16,353 nt of DNA from Ignavibacteria bacterium (GTDB lineage: Bacteria; Bacteroidota; Ignavibacteria; Tepidaquicellales; Tepidaquicellaceae). The stretch spans positions 1 to 16,353 of the forward strand of contig JADJTX010000063.1 in NCBI GenBank assembly GCA_016710985.1, written 5' to 3'. Below the pieces are notes generated by a model. It searched no databases, was not told the origin of the DNA, and worked only from the letters and a program-made list of their open reading frames with translations. Position numbers and translations under genes: made by a program. Position 1 is the first letter of the stretch. Each line of letters begins with the position of its first letter. This document shows positions 1-7,438 of the stretch, in pieces.

Positions 1-393
1 TATCTCCATAGCCGGATGATCTTTCCCTCTTTGATCTTGTGGATAGAACAACTGGAATATCTATTGGCTTATTGCTGGCGGGAATCGAAGTTTCCACACT
101 GTCTGTCCCGACAAATCTGAATTCTCCCTTCTGTGTCCCTGTCATTTCTCAGTCTGGAAACGACATACTCGCCGCCGTCTATCAACTGATCAACTTCATA
201 ATGCAGGTCAAGAGAAACCTGTTAGGAACCATTTCCATTCTTTAAGGACTTCTTCTTTTCCTTTTATTGAGTCAGGACCGAGAAATCATATTCATAATCA
301 AGGATGGAGGATTTCTCCGATCTGTTCAATGTTATATGCATTGGCTGCATTGATCCACTGCATTACAACTTCGATGTTTTTGTTTTCAGGCAT
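1..393 (-). pseudogene. SnoaL/NTF2-like (ester-cyclase-type) protein, frameshifted, truncated by window edge
   Basis: Read on the minus strand from ATG at 393, the frames give MPENKNIEVVMQWINAANAY, then after shifts a segment containing SIKGKEEVLKEW, then LDLHYEVDQLIDGGEYVVSR, then at 38-3 KIKEGKIIRLWR. This order (helix with QW-INA, GKEE, a beta strand with the hydrophobic pocket, then KIK-GKI--LW) is the normal architecture of SnoaL-like NTF2-fold small proteins (about 130 residues). At least three frame changes separate these pieces, so no single ORF covers the gene. NTF2-fold proteins of this type may be polyketide cyclases, dehydratases or simply small-molecule binders; the substrate cannot be told. 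The C-terminal end lies beyond base 1. The plus-strand ORF over the same bases is a shadow. Confidence 0.7.
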
Positions 394-452
394 ATTGTAT
401 TAGTTAACTATTATAATTTAATCGATTTGACAGTTTCACTATTGTAAAAAAA

Positions 453-532
453 GACACGAATTTCACGAGTGCTTGAATTAGCAAGAAATGACTATTTAAG
501 TAGTTCGTGTAAATTGAGTGTAATTCGTGGCG
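453..532. repeat. Imperfect palindrome, CACGAATTTCACGA family
   Basis: The left arm at 453-467 reads GACACGAATTTCACG; the right arm at 503-532 carries GTTCGTGTAAATT and TAATTCGTGGC, the reverse complement of the same words. The loop is AT-rich. A solo arm of the same family lies at 14717-14747. I see no coding content: the minus-strand ORF across 404-643 reads through the palindrome and is probably spurious. Confidence 0.65.
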
Positions 533-639
533 AACAATAGTTTCAAAATTCGACGGTAAACTTGCGTAATTTAATAAAGATTTATTTTCTGAGTAATGTT
601 TTAAGCAGCTACTTGTATTTTTAATTGTTATCTCCGGAA

Positions 640-1101
640 TCATACCAGCCCCGACGGCACATTAGGTACATCGAATCGTTTCCCTTTAATGCAAGTTAAA
701 AATTATCAATGTCATCTCCCGTAAGCACGTTCGCACCCAAACAACAATGCCGTCTTCTGTGGCAGCGCCGGTAAAATTTTTGTAGCGGTATACATTTCTT
801 TCAATTATATCCTAACCATGTTGGTCGGGATTATATTGGCTCAAAATAACAATCCAGCATTATTTCTCCGTTTTCCCAAACAGCCTCGAACTAACTACCG
901 GATCCGACTCTTTCAATTTTTTCAGTTCAGCTACCTTAGAATCGACAGCGTCTTTGAGCTGTTCTTTCCGGTAGATAACTTCCAGCAGGACTATTTTCTT
1001 AAAATTACGGGTGTATCACATCCGGAAAGATATTCCTGTTTGTCGGTAATTATCAGAGGATTTTGAAGACCACGCCAAATTATATTTACATTATCAGACA
1101 T
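640..1101 (-). pseudogene. Unrecognised protein, multiple frameshifts
   Basis: On the minus strand an ATG at 1101 is preceded by a purine-rich AGGAAAAGG that could be a ribosome binding site. It opens MSDNVNIIWRGLQNPLIITD and continues to about 1010. After a shift the next frame gives a charged helical stretch with KIVLLEVIYRKEQLKDAVDS followed by VAELKKLKESDPVVSSRLFG. Another shift gives AVWENGEIMLDCYFEPI, and after a further one NVYRYKNFTGAATEDGIVVW. The amino acid composition looks coding throughout (helical lysine/glutamate pairs, then aromatic strands), and one strand and direction are kept, which argues for a real broken gene rather than chance ORFs. I do not recognise the family. Confidence 0.4.
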
Positions 1102-1405
1102 AGGGTACACCTTTTCCTGTATTTAAATAATCATAAACAGAATGTAAACTTTTGCCGCAGGAAATGCCAGTTATCCAAATAATCCGAAAAAATGATTGTA
1201 ATTTTTTTTATTGTTATTCTCACTGGTAAAATAAGTTTCTAGAATTTGAAACATTTTAAGTAAAATGAAAATTCTTATTTCGTCAAAGGTGAATGATTCC
1301 ATTTCTTTCTGAAGATCAACTATAGGATTGGGAAATTCCAAGTAATTCAAAAAATCCTGCAATTTGATTCTTTCTTATACTGAAATGAGTCACTACCACT
1401 TCCTG

Positions 1406-1452
1406 ATCCTGACCGTTGCTTGGTCAGGATGATCATTATCCTGACCTTTTTC
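1406..1452 (+). terminator. Three-arm hairpin with T-tract (terminator or attenuator-like)
   Basis: Three 9-nt arms sit at equal spacing: ATCCTGACC (1406-1414), GGTCAGGAT (1422-1430), ATCCTGACC (1438-1446), separated by 7-nt loops. The second pair forms a perfect 9-bp stem followed by TTTTTC, an intrinsic-terminator shape on the plus strand. The first pair forms an equally strong alternative stem with no T-tract, so the two are mutually exclusive. No clear plus-strand gene ends just upstream. Confidence 0.4.
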
Positions 1453-1777
1453 TTTGTAATTTCCCCATCCATAGATTCCATATGAAAAAGCTTGCATTCG
1501 TCAAACGAAGTAAATTTATTCTGGTTCTATCAGTTTCCCATTCATATGCCATTTTTGACGGAAGATTTGTCAGGTTATAAAGCCCGTTGTATATTGTTCA
1601 AATATCCACAGGTTTATTTCAGCTTGTCCACTTCATCACAAGGTAATTTCCTTTACTCCGCTTTTACGGTAGCGGTGAACATTGTCACCATCTTTTTATC
1701 CCAGACCTGAACTGCGAACTGTGCGTTTCCTGTGAAGTCTCTGATCAAGATGGAGCACGGTGGCGCGCCCCATCGTG

Positions 1778-1794
1778 AGATCTCCGCGAGATCT
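1778..1794. repeat. Perfect 7-3-7 palindrome AGATCTCCGCGAGATCT
   Basis: AGATCTC and GAGATCT are perfect reverse complements around CGC. A partial copy, AGATCTCCGCGAG, recurs at 5532-5544 inside the broken type IX secreted-protein gene. The two are 3.7 kb apart in otherwise unrelated sequence. Confidence 0.5.
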
Positions 1795-2159
1795 AATTCG
1801 GAGAAAAGGATTATTTTATACTTACTGCTCTTTTCCCGCTGATAAGTAAATGCACCGAAGACAACATTTCCGTCCAAGTAAGTCCCACGATGCGGCAGTA
1901 TTAACTCTGCCGCAACAAGGTATGTTCCGTATCCGGTTTATAAAAGAGTGTTTTTATCACTCTCATAAGAAACTGCTACCACAACTTCCAGAAGCTATCC
2001 ACCTTTGTTTGCCTTCCCCGGTCATACTTTTCTTACTCTTAAATGAATACCATCTGCCTTAACTTCCAACTTCCTCGGACTTCGTTTGTCCCTGACTATA
2101 AAAATATTCCGAGGCATTCTTAAATTCATAGTTAGTCCACCACCAGTATCCGGGGCAAA

Positions 2160-2545
2160 TTAAATAAGCAAACGTCGTTGCGCAAGAATTTTTCTGTTAA
2201 TGTTTACATCTATTTTGTATTAGGCGCCTGGCAGTTTGCTCCCATCAGCATGCTTTCCGTCTGTATATTATCATCATCATCGAACCCCGCAGGAAAAATA
2301 GATTATAGTACACGTTAAAAAGTAAGGCAAAGATGATTGTTCTCTGATTGTAAGATTTAAAGTGAGTGAAGTTTTTGGAATTAATAATTAGTGCAAAGTT
2401 CTTAGAATAAGTTACAAAATCAATATGCAAATCTTAGTTATTAGTAATACTGTTTAAACATTTTATCTGTTAAGTCTTTACAAAGAAATGTGCTAAACAC
2501 AAGATTAAAAATAAATATAAACCAATTTTCATTGGTACCATTTTT
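2160..2545. other. Non-coding interval
   Basis: Low-complexity AT-rich sequence. The minus-strand ORF at 2245-2430 has no protein-like character (isoleucine/phenylalanine/asparagine runs of the kind AT-rich DNA gives by chance). I see no RNA gene or convincing promoter here. Confidence 0.4.
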
Positions 2546-2789
2546 ACCACTAAGGCACGAAGAACACAAAGGGATTCAGAGAAAATTAAATTGTCAGAAA
2601 AATTCTCAGCGATCACTTGCCTGCCCGATATCTACTTTTCCTATCAGGGCAGAAACAGGCAGGCGTAAGTACTTTGCTAACTTTGCGTTTAAATACTTCT
2701 TTAAATTTTTATTGATCAATTTGAGATAATAATAAAATCTTTAAGAACTTTGTGAATACTTTGTGCTATTTAGTGCTTTTTGTGGTTAA
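2546..2789. repeat. Long imperfect palindrome, ACCACTAAGGCACGAAG family
   Basis: The left arm, 2546-2571, begins ACCACTAAGGCACGAAGAAC. The right arm, about 2745-2789, read in reverse complement gives AACCACAAAAAGCACTAAAT followed by AGCACAAAG and CACAAAG words. Internal words (CAGCGATC near 2608, TTTGCTAACTTTGCG near 2674-2688) also pair loosely. This is a known style of intergenic repeat in Bacteroidetes-type genomes. It lies directly upstream of the first serine hydrolase gene and encloses a second hairpin. Confidence 0.7.
2619..2664. repeat. GC-rich hairpin nested in the 2546-2789 palindrome
   Basis: GCCTGCCCGATA (2619-2630) faces TATCAGGGCAGAAACAGGCAGGC (2642-2664), which repeats the complement of both halves (GGGCAG and GGCAGGC) with small insertions. 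It is markedly more GC-rich than the surrounding arms, so it looks like a separate element inserted in the loop of the outer palindrome. Confidence 0.6.
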
Positions 2790-3046
2790 ACTAAAGTTAT
2801 CTTTAGAAAAAGTAAATATGTTATATTCAGTAAATTAAAAACATAAATTGAAGAATATTTCTTTTTATTTTCTGTTCTCTTTGATTGTTTCTTCCTGCTC
2901 AGATGATCCTGTAGCTGGATCGGAAATCAGAACAATGCAGAATTACAAAGAATAGTTGACAGCATTACAAACTTTACTACACTGAAAGAAATATTATAAA
3001 CGGTGGTTTTCTTATAAAGATAAATACAAATTCAGGCAATTATTTT

Positions 3047-3511
3047 GTGTGGTCAGGCGGAATCAGTCCGTCGCCTGATGAAAATTCACATTTGCGGTTG
3101 TGCAGCATTTCGAAAACTTTTAATGCAGCTGTCATGCTCCTTCATCAGCAGGGCAAAGTAAACATAGATGACTTAATAACCGGTAACTTTCCCGGAACAA
3201 ATATACCTTATCTCGGCTTCTCCCTTGACTATGATGTACCGTATAAGGAACAGATAACATTGAAACTACTGCTTGAGCATCGTGCAGGTTTTTTTGATGT
3301 AACAAATGATCCGATCCCTGCATCGGCTCCGCAGCCTTATGCCGGCCAGCTTTACGCAGTTTATGTTCTGGAATTTCCCGGGAATCAATATCATACTTTT
3401 ACATTTGATGAAATGGTAGGTGTAGCAGCGACAAATGATCTTTCTTACTTTCCTCCGGGTCAGCAGTATCATTACTCAATGCAGGTTATCATATGCTACC
3501 AAAAATCATAG
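3047..3511 (+). CDS. Open piece of serine hydrolase copy 1: SxxK catalytic half
   Basis: 154 residues in one frame. It carries S20-I-S-K23 followed by TFNAAVMLLHQQGKVNIDDL, which is the catalytic serine helix and the loop after it. It then has LKLLLEHRAGFFDVTNDP, which matches the LLxHxxG signature of the beta-lactamase-related serine hydrolases. The last ten or so residues, after YHYSM, are off-frame: shifting frame restores NAGYHMLPKIIERAS, the usual YSN-containing helix. The GTG/ATG at the start is internal to the gene; the true start lies at about 2848. Confidence 0.75.
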   Translation: MWSGGISPSPDENSHLRLCSISKTFNAAVMLLHQQGKVNIDDLITGNFPGTNIPYLGFSLDYDVPYKEQITLKLLLEHRAGFFDVTNDPIPASAPQPYAGQLYAVYVLEFPGNQYHTFTFDEMVGVAATNDLSYFPPGQQYHYSMQVIICYQKS

Positions 3512-3593
3512 AGCGTGCTTCCTTGGTTTAACATGGAGCAATTCGTTGAAACGAATTTCTTTCAATCCTTAGCTTAAACAATACATCGTCTGT

Positions 3594-4034
3594 ATGGCAG
3601 GGAATGACACTATAATTCCTTTACCTTACATAGAGTCATTTTTCTATTTAAACGGAATTACAACCAACACTACCTGGCAGAATATGTCATCACATGTATC
3701 TGAAGGAAATGTTATTTCAAACTCTGTTGATGTTATGAAGTGGATGAACCTGCTTATGACCGGACAAGCCGGAATAAACATGAGTAATGTTGATTTGATG
3801 AAGCAGGTAATTCCAACAGGTGAAAACGGACCTAACGCTCTTTATGGTCTTGGTATATGCTTCATTGACGGATTGGGATACGGACATACAGGCGCGCTTC
3901 CGGGTTATCTTTTAATAGATTTCTATGATCCGGATACAGGAGTGACTGTGTTTGCTGCATCTAATTTCTGGGATTTTGCGAATGTACAATCTCAGAATAA
4001 CGGAATGATTGAGTTTGCGATCAATGCAGTGTGA
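3594..4034 (+). CDS. Open piece of serine hydrolase copy 1: C-terminal HTG half
   Basis: 146 residues, open to the natural stop. Residues 34-52 (HVSEGNVISNSVDVMKWMN) are the typical GxxxSTxxDxxKWxxxL region of the family. Y84-G-L-G leads to H98-T-G100, which replaces the KTG box, followed by ALPGY. The end, FAINAV, matches the end of copy 2 (FIAINAV). The Met at the start is simply the first Met after the frame change. Confidence 0.75.
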   Translation: MAGNDTIIPLPYIESFFYLNGITTNTTWQNMSSHVSEGNVISNSVDVMKWMNLLMTGQAGINMSNVDLMKQVIPTGENGPNALYGLGICFIDGLGYGHTGALPGYLLIDFYDPDTGVTVFAASNFWDFANVQSQNNGMIEFAINAV

Positions 4035-4166
4035 ATGCAGTCCGTAAGTGAAAGAAATAGTATTAAGTTAATTCTGAAAAGCACATCGTCAACCCGCTGA
4101 TTATTATCGGAAATTCCATCAGAAAGGTTTTGAAGTATTATAACAATTGTTTGGCTTCACTATTTA

Positions 4167-4480
4167 CTTTTAGGACATCTGTCCTGTAGCCAACAGATAA
4201 ATCTGACAGTTACACCTATCTCGTAAACTCAGAGTTGTTGTTTAGTGGTTAAACGATTACTAAAATCCCGTAGGGATATTATTTGGTAACAAATATTCAA
4301 ACAAATTCCAATCCTAGGGATGGAATATAATCAACCGTTATTTCGTGACTACGGGACTTGTGATGTGTTTCATTTACTGCTACCAATATTTCATCTCTCC
4401 GGGATGTTGTTCAAGCTTTAAATTTCAAACAATAAATTTATCCCAAGACTATTTTGACAGGACAAATGTCACTATTTTAC
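4167..4480. repeat. Outer palindrome, AGGACATnTGTCCTGT family
   Basis: The left arm near 4170-4185 reads AGGACATCTGTCCTGT. The right arm near 4450-4480, in reverse complement, reads AATAGTGACATTTGTCCTGT and then CAAAATAG. The right arm overlaps the 3' end of the type IX secreted-protein gene, whose stop is at 4472-4474. A second palindrome of another family sits in the loop. Confidence 0.55.
4261..4405. repeat. Inner palindrome, ATCCCGTAGGGAT family
   Basis: The left arm, 4261-4288, contains ATCCCGTAGGGATATT and ends TTTGGTA. The right arm, 4381-4405, begins TACCAATATTTCATCTC and ends TCCGGGAT, its near-exact reverse complement. Inside, ATCCTAGGGATGGAAT (about 4311-4326) and GACTACGGGACTT (about 4347-4359) repeat the CCC-TAGGGA theme. 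The CCGTAGGGA repeat family is widespread between genes in Bacteroidetes-like genomes. The element fills the convergent intergenic gap between serine hydrolase copy 1 and the secreted repeat protein. Confidence 0.7.
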
Positions 4481-5696
4481 CAACATCATCTTCTCGTTTC
4501 AGTAAAATCACAGACCTGAGATTATAAAAATATATCCGCTCGGGTAACTGCCTGCATCCCAATCAACAGAATATATACCTGCATTTTGTTTCGTATTCAC
4601 TAAAGTAGCAACCTCACTTCCAAGAACATCATAGACCTTTAACACTACATTCTGCGCTTTTATTATTGAGTAATTAATTTGTGTTACCGGATTAAATGGA
4701 TTAGGATAATTCTGAGATAAAGAAAAGTGTTCAGTATTTCAGATGATATGGTCTGAATGCCTACAGTACCCTCCTGTCGTAGTTTTGATGATATCACCTC
4801 CACAGCCAACTGCCCACCCCTGCTGTCATTTATAAAAAAACATCTTCATAACTGTGATTATTCCCTGTTTGACGTGTCCAGTTTTCTCCTCCGTTAGTTG
4901 TCTTAGAGATCAAATTTTGAGACCCAACTATCCAGCCTGTATTACTGTTTGTAAAATACATTGCCCTTGATAAATTTGAGGGTCCATTGCGGTATAATGT
5001 TCCAGTTATCTCCACCGTTGGTTGTTTTAAGTAACCGGTTGCAACCAATATCCATCCGGTATTGCTGTTACTAAAATATACTGAAAATAATTGAGCGGAT
5101 TGACCGCCTTGTTGTGCTATCCAGCTAGTTCCACCGTCTGTTGTTTTGAAGATTCTATCATTAGAACCGGAAGCATATCCAACGGTCAGCCGGTATTGTT
5201 ATCGAGAAAAATAGACCGAATAAAATTCAAAATTACCCAGCGTTTGACTCGACCAGTTTGTACCTCCGTTAATTGTTTGAAAACCTCCCATAGTCGCCAA
5301 CCACCCAACCTGTATTGTTGTCTATGAAGAAAACAGAATAAAACCATCGAGATGAAGTTGTGGTATATTGATGTATCCAGTTTTGTTCCGCCGTTTGTTG
5401 TATTCAGGATCACGCTGTTGTATCCTCCTACTGCCCAACCGTTATTCTTGTCCGAAAAAAAATTGAAAATAATAGATCATATGTCCCGCTTATTTGCGGG
5501 ATCCAGTTAACCCCGCCGTTTGTAGTCTTTAAGATCTCCGCGAGTCTCCGGATACCCATCCTGTATTAATATCGGTGAAGTAAACTGACCGCAAAGGATT
5601 AATTATTCCGCTCTCCTGCTTAAACCAACCGGTCTGAGCAAAGATCACTCTGAAAGTAAATGTTAAAAATAAACAGTAAATAGCTTGGTTTTCATT
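4472..5696 (-). pseudogene. Secreted YCF48/BNR-repeat protein with type IX sorting domain, frameshifted
   Basis: The minus-strand start at 5696 gives MKTKLFTVYF and, after one shift, LTFTFRVIFAQTGWF: a signal peptide ending in Ala-Gln. The body is a series of YCF48-like units of about 45 residues: INTGWVSGD, KTTNGGVNWIPQISG, NNGWAVGGYNSVILNTTNGG, NNTGWVVGDYG, SNTGWIVGSQNLISKTTNGG, RGWAVGCGGDIIKTTTGG. The C-terminus (about 4725-4472) reads LSQNYPNPFNPVTQINYSI, VLKVYDVLGSEVATLVN, SYPSG and, after a last shift, DFTETR-MMLVK: a type A type IX secretion signal. The expected role is a surface or secreted beta-propeller protein exported through the outer membrane; its ligand is unknown. At least seven frame changes split it; the longest open pieces are 5413-5186 and 5048-4830. 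It is convergent with serine hydrolase copy 1. Confidence 0.85.
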
Positions 5697-5923
5697 TTTA
5701 GTATTTTTAAAGTTAAAAAAATTTGCCTAAACCAATTATTTCACTCAAAGATAAAAGTTTCTCAAAATAATTTCAGTGACTTTTGAAAAATCTCCGGCTG
5801 CTCAAGTAAAATAACTTTAAATAAGAGTTAATGTTTTTCATCCTTAATACGCTATTTCAGGAAAAGGTAACCAATTTAAACATTGATAATCTGTTTTTAG
5901 TCTTCAAAACAATTTGTTACAGC

Positions 5924-6441
5924 TCATCTTACAGCTTCTGAAACCCAATCGGAACATATTAATTTTCTTCCTAAGAGCAAATTCAGCTGCGCTGCATGAT
6001 GCTGAACATGCCTCATATTATAGAGTAGTATTTCAATACAGAGTAGCCTATAGTTTCCAGGACATGCAAGACTGTCAGGTTCCTCTATCCAATGTTGTTT
6101 CATTTCCTTCTTCAGTTAAACCTGAGATTAATGTATGGCACTTTTTCCGGCAAGCCTCCGGGTAATCAAGCATTTCATCTTTACTGTAAACTCTGTCAGG
6201 CATTACATCATCGACTGCTTCTTCCGGTATATCATACGGGCTGTAAGGTGAATAGCAGAGGCGATATAAAGTTTGTCGGGGAATTGTCAGGTAGTAGTCA
6301 AGGAATACCAGGGTATGTGGAAAGTAATATAAAAACATTTCTTATCCGAGTTCCAGCTGTTCTTCGGCCACATTCAAAGCATTTTTAGCATGTCAATGCT
6401 TGCCAGATTTTTCATAAACTTTCTTTTAATTTGTTGACCAT
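5924..6441 (-). pseudogene. DinB-family (four-helix, metal-binding) protein, frameshifted
   Basis: From ATG at 6441 the minus-strand frames give MVNKLKES, then NALNVAEEQLEL, then MFLYYFPHTLVFLDYYL, an N-terminal DinB-type helix pair with the first His. The open piece 6338-6075 continues to YSKDEMLDYPEACRKKCHTL and ISGLTEE, typical of the third helix. After a shift the last helix is NMRHVQHHAAQLNLLL (6022-5975), containing the conserved His pair that binds the metal in this fold. It stops with SDWVSEAVR at 5924. The length, about 170 residues, is normal. Family members are metal-dependent enzymes or thiol-transferase-like proteins; no specific role is assigned. At least four frame changes. Confidence 0.75.
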
Positions 6442-6472
6442 AAAAATTTGAATAGTTTAATTTTTATTTTTA

Positions 6473-6691
6473 TTATTTCCAAATGAACACAAATAAAATA
6501 ACTAAGTCCGGATTTCTATTCAATTTATATTGCATTGTCCAGGAGTTATAACCTGACAGGTTTGCTTTTAGATCAGAATACAGCTGTAATACGATTAACT
6601 CAGCTCTTTCCTTGAAGAATTTTTTTGATGGAATATTATATTGTTTCAAAATGTAAATTGAAAAAAAATATGATTCAGTTATATTTTCCAC
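6473..6691 (-). CDS. Possible small hypothetical protein
   Basis: A 72-residue minus-strand ORF between the DinB gene and copy 2 of the serine hydrolase, containing FKERAELIVLQLYSDLKANL, which looks moderately protein-like. There is no recognisable domain or convincing ribosome binding site. The interval also has to hold the start signals of both flanking, divergently oriented genes, so this may be chance. Confidence 0.15.
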   Translation of the reverse strand: MENITESYFFSIYILKQYNIPSKKFFKERAELIVLQLYSDLKANLSGYNSWTMQYKLNRNPDLVILFVFIWK

Positions 6692-6700
6692 TTTAAAATT

Positions 6701-7045
6701 TTGTTAATCAAGATAGGAAAAAAAACAATTCTTGTTATTTGTTGTTTAATTCCTTTAACTATTTCTTCCTGCTCAGATGATCCTGTCACAAACAACAGCG
6801 ATCTGAAAAGCATAGAATTGCAGAGAATGGTCAATGACCTTACAAACTATTACTATACGGAAAGGAATATTACAAGCGGCGGCTTTCTTGTAAGGATCAA
6901 AACCAATTCAGGTAATTATTTTGCTTCCGCCGGAATTACTCCATCGCCTCAGCTCAATTATCATTTCCGGATTGCAAGCATAACCAAAACTTTCAACGCT
7001 GCTTCGTCATGCTTCTTCATCAGCAGGAGATTAAAGCATAGATGA
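6701..7045 (+). CDS. Open N-terminal piece of serine hydrolase copy 2 (lipoprotein signal and SxxK)
   Basis: 114 residues. The TTG start is followed by a basic n-region (KIGKK), a hydrophobic core and the SSC lipobox. The mature part LQRMVNDLTNYYYTERN and GGFLVRIKTNSGNYF parallels copy 1 closely. It ends just after SITKTFNAAS, where the expected VMLLHQQ helix is lost to a frame change: the residues after Ser (CFFISRR) are out of frame. Confidence 0.65.
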   Translation: MLIKIGKKTILVICCLIPLTISSCSDDPVTNNSDLKSIELQRMVNDLTNYYYTERNITSGGFLVRIKTNSGNYFASAGITPSPQLNYHFRIASITKTFNAASSCFFISRRLKHR

Positions 7046-7147
7046 CTACTTACCGGTAACTTTCCGGGAACAGCTACATCTTATCTTCCTCCCTCTCCCG
7101 ACTATGACGTACCTTACAAAAGATCGAGATAACAATTAAACAGCTTC

Positions 7148-7438
7148 TTGAACACCGTGCGGTGTTTTGATGTAATCAATGATCCGATCCCTGCATCTGT
7201 TCCGGAACCGTATGCGGGGGCAGTTATATGTGAATTATGTTCTGGAAACACGGGGATGGAGCATCATTCTTTTACGTTCGATGAACTGGTTGGATTAGTA
7301 TCAAGATATCAGCTGTCGGTGTCTCCGCCGGGTCTGAGCGCCATTCACTCCAATACAGGTTACAATATACTTGGAAAAATTATTGAGCGCGCTTCAGGGC
7401 TTACCTGGGACGGAGTTTCAGGAAATGAATTTCTTTAA
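7148..7438 (+). CDS. Open middle piece of serine hydrolase copy 2
   Basis: 96 residues, of which FDVINDPIPASVPEPYAG matches copy 1 in frame. A short off-frame run (VICELCSGNTG) follows, then FTFDELVGLVSRYQLSVSPP and HSNTGYNILGKIIERASGLT align with the family. The initial Met is internal to the gene. Confidence 0.55.
   Translation: MNTVRCFDVINDPIPASVPEPYAGAVICELCSGNTGMEHHSFTFDELVGLVSRYQLSVSPPGLSAIHSNTGYNILGKIIERASGLTWDGVSGNEFL

Larger units (their letters stand above)
1171..2110 (-). pseudogene. Broken minus-strand coding stretch, function unknown
   Basis: Several minus-strand frames follow one another. From about 2150, TMNLRMPRNIFIVRDKRSPR and LEVKADGIHLRVRKV; then LLEVVVAVSYESDKNTLL; then the longest open piece, 1877-1653, with VVFGAFTYQREKSSKYKIIL and FTGNAQFAVQVWDKKMVTMF. 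Further on come MDGEITKKKVRIMIILTKQR (about 1480-1420) and a final 63-residue piece at 1362-1171 that includes MQDFLNYLEFPNPIVDLQKE. Several stops and shifts intervene. The pieces could belong to one or two genes. The protein-like look is moderate and I cannot assign a family. The plus-strand ORFs at 1492-1710 and 1850-2062 are taken as shadows. Confidence 0.28.
2848..4034 (+). pseudogene. Serine hydrolase (beta-lactamase family) lipoprotein, copy 1, frameshifted
   Basis: A family with the class C beta-lactamase / DD-peptidase fold, acting at the cell envelope on peptidoglycan peptides, esters or amides; the substrate is not predictable. The N-terminus from TTG at 2848 gives a hydrophobic signal peptide ending LIVSSCSDDPV, a lipobox with Cys as the acylated residue. 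After shifts near 2940 and 2980 the frame gives GGFLIKINTNSGNYF, then the nucleophile motif SISK (3104-3115). The Tyr motif, read as YSN in the family, is broken near 3480-3490. The KTG-equivalent is HTG at 3885-3893, followed by ALPGY. The total length, about 390 residues, is normal for the family. At least four frame changes occur. It is a paralogue of the gene at 6701-7935; both start with SSCSDDPV and keep the same order of motifs. Confidence 0.85.

Noticed and set aside
39..245. Plus-strand 68-residue ORF
   Set aside because: The opposite strand carries the SnoaL-like remnant with recognisable motifs (KIKEGKIIRLWR), so this is its shadow.
404..643. Minus-strand 79-residue ORF
   Set aside because: It reads straight through the palindrome at 453-532 and has no domain-like pattern.
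818..1066. Plus-strand 82-residue ORF with phenylalanine-rich sequence
   Set aside because: The minus strand over the same bases gives more protein-like helices; the Phe/Leu richness is the usual shadow of a lysine/glutamate-rich gene.
2848..4034. True beta-lactamase (resistance gene)
   Set aside because: The SxxK, YSN-like and HTG motifs are shared by esterases and DD-peptidases, the protein is a lipoprotein, and HTG replaces KTG; nothing specific to antibiotic hydrolysis is visible.
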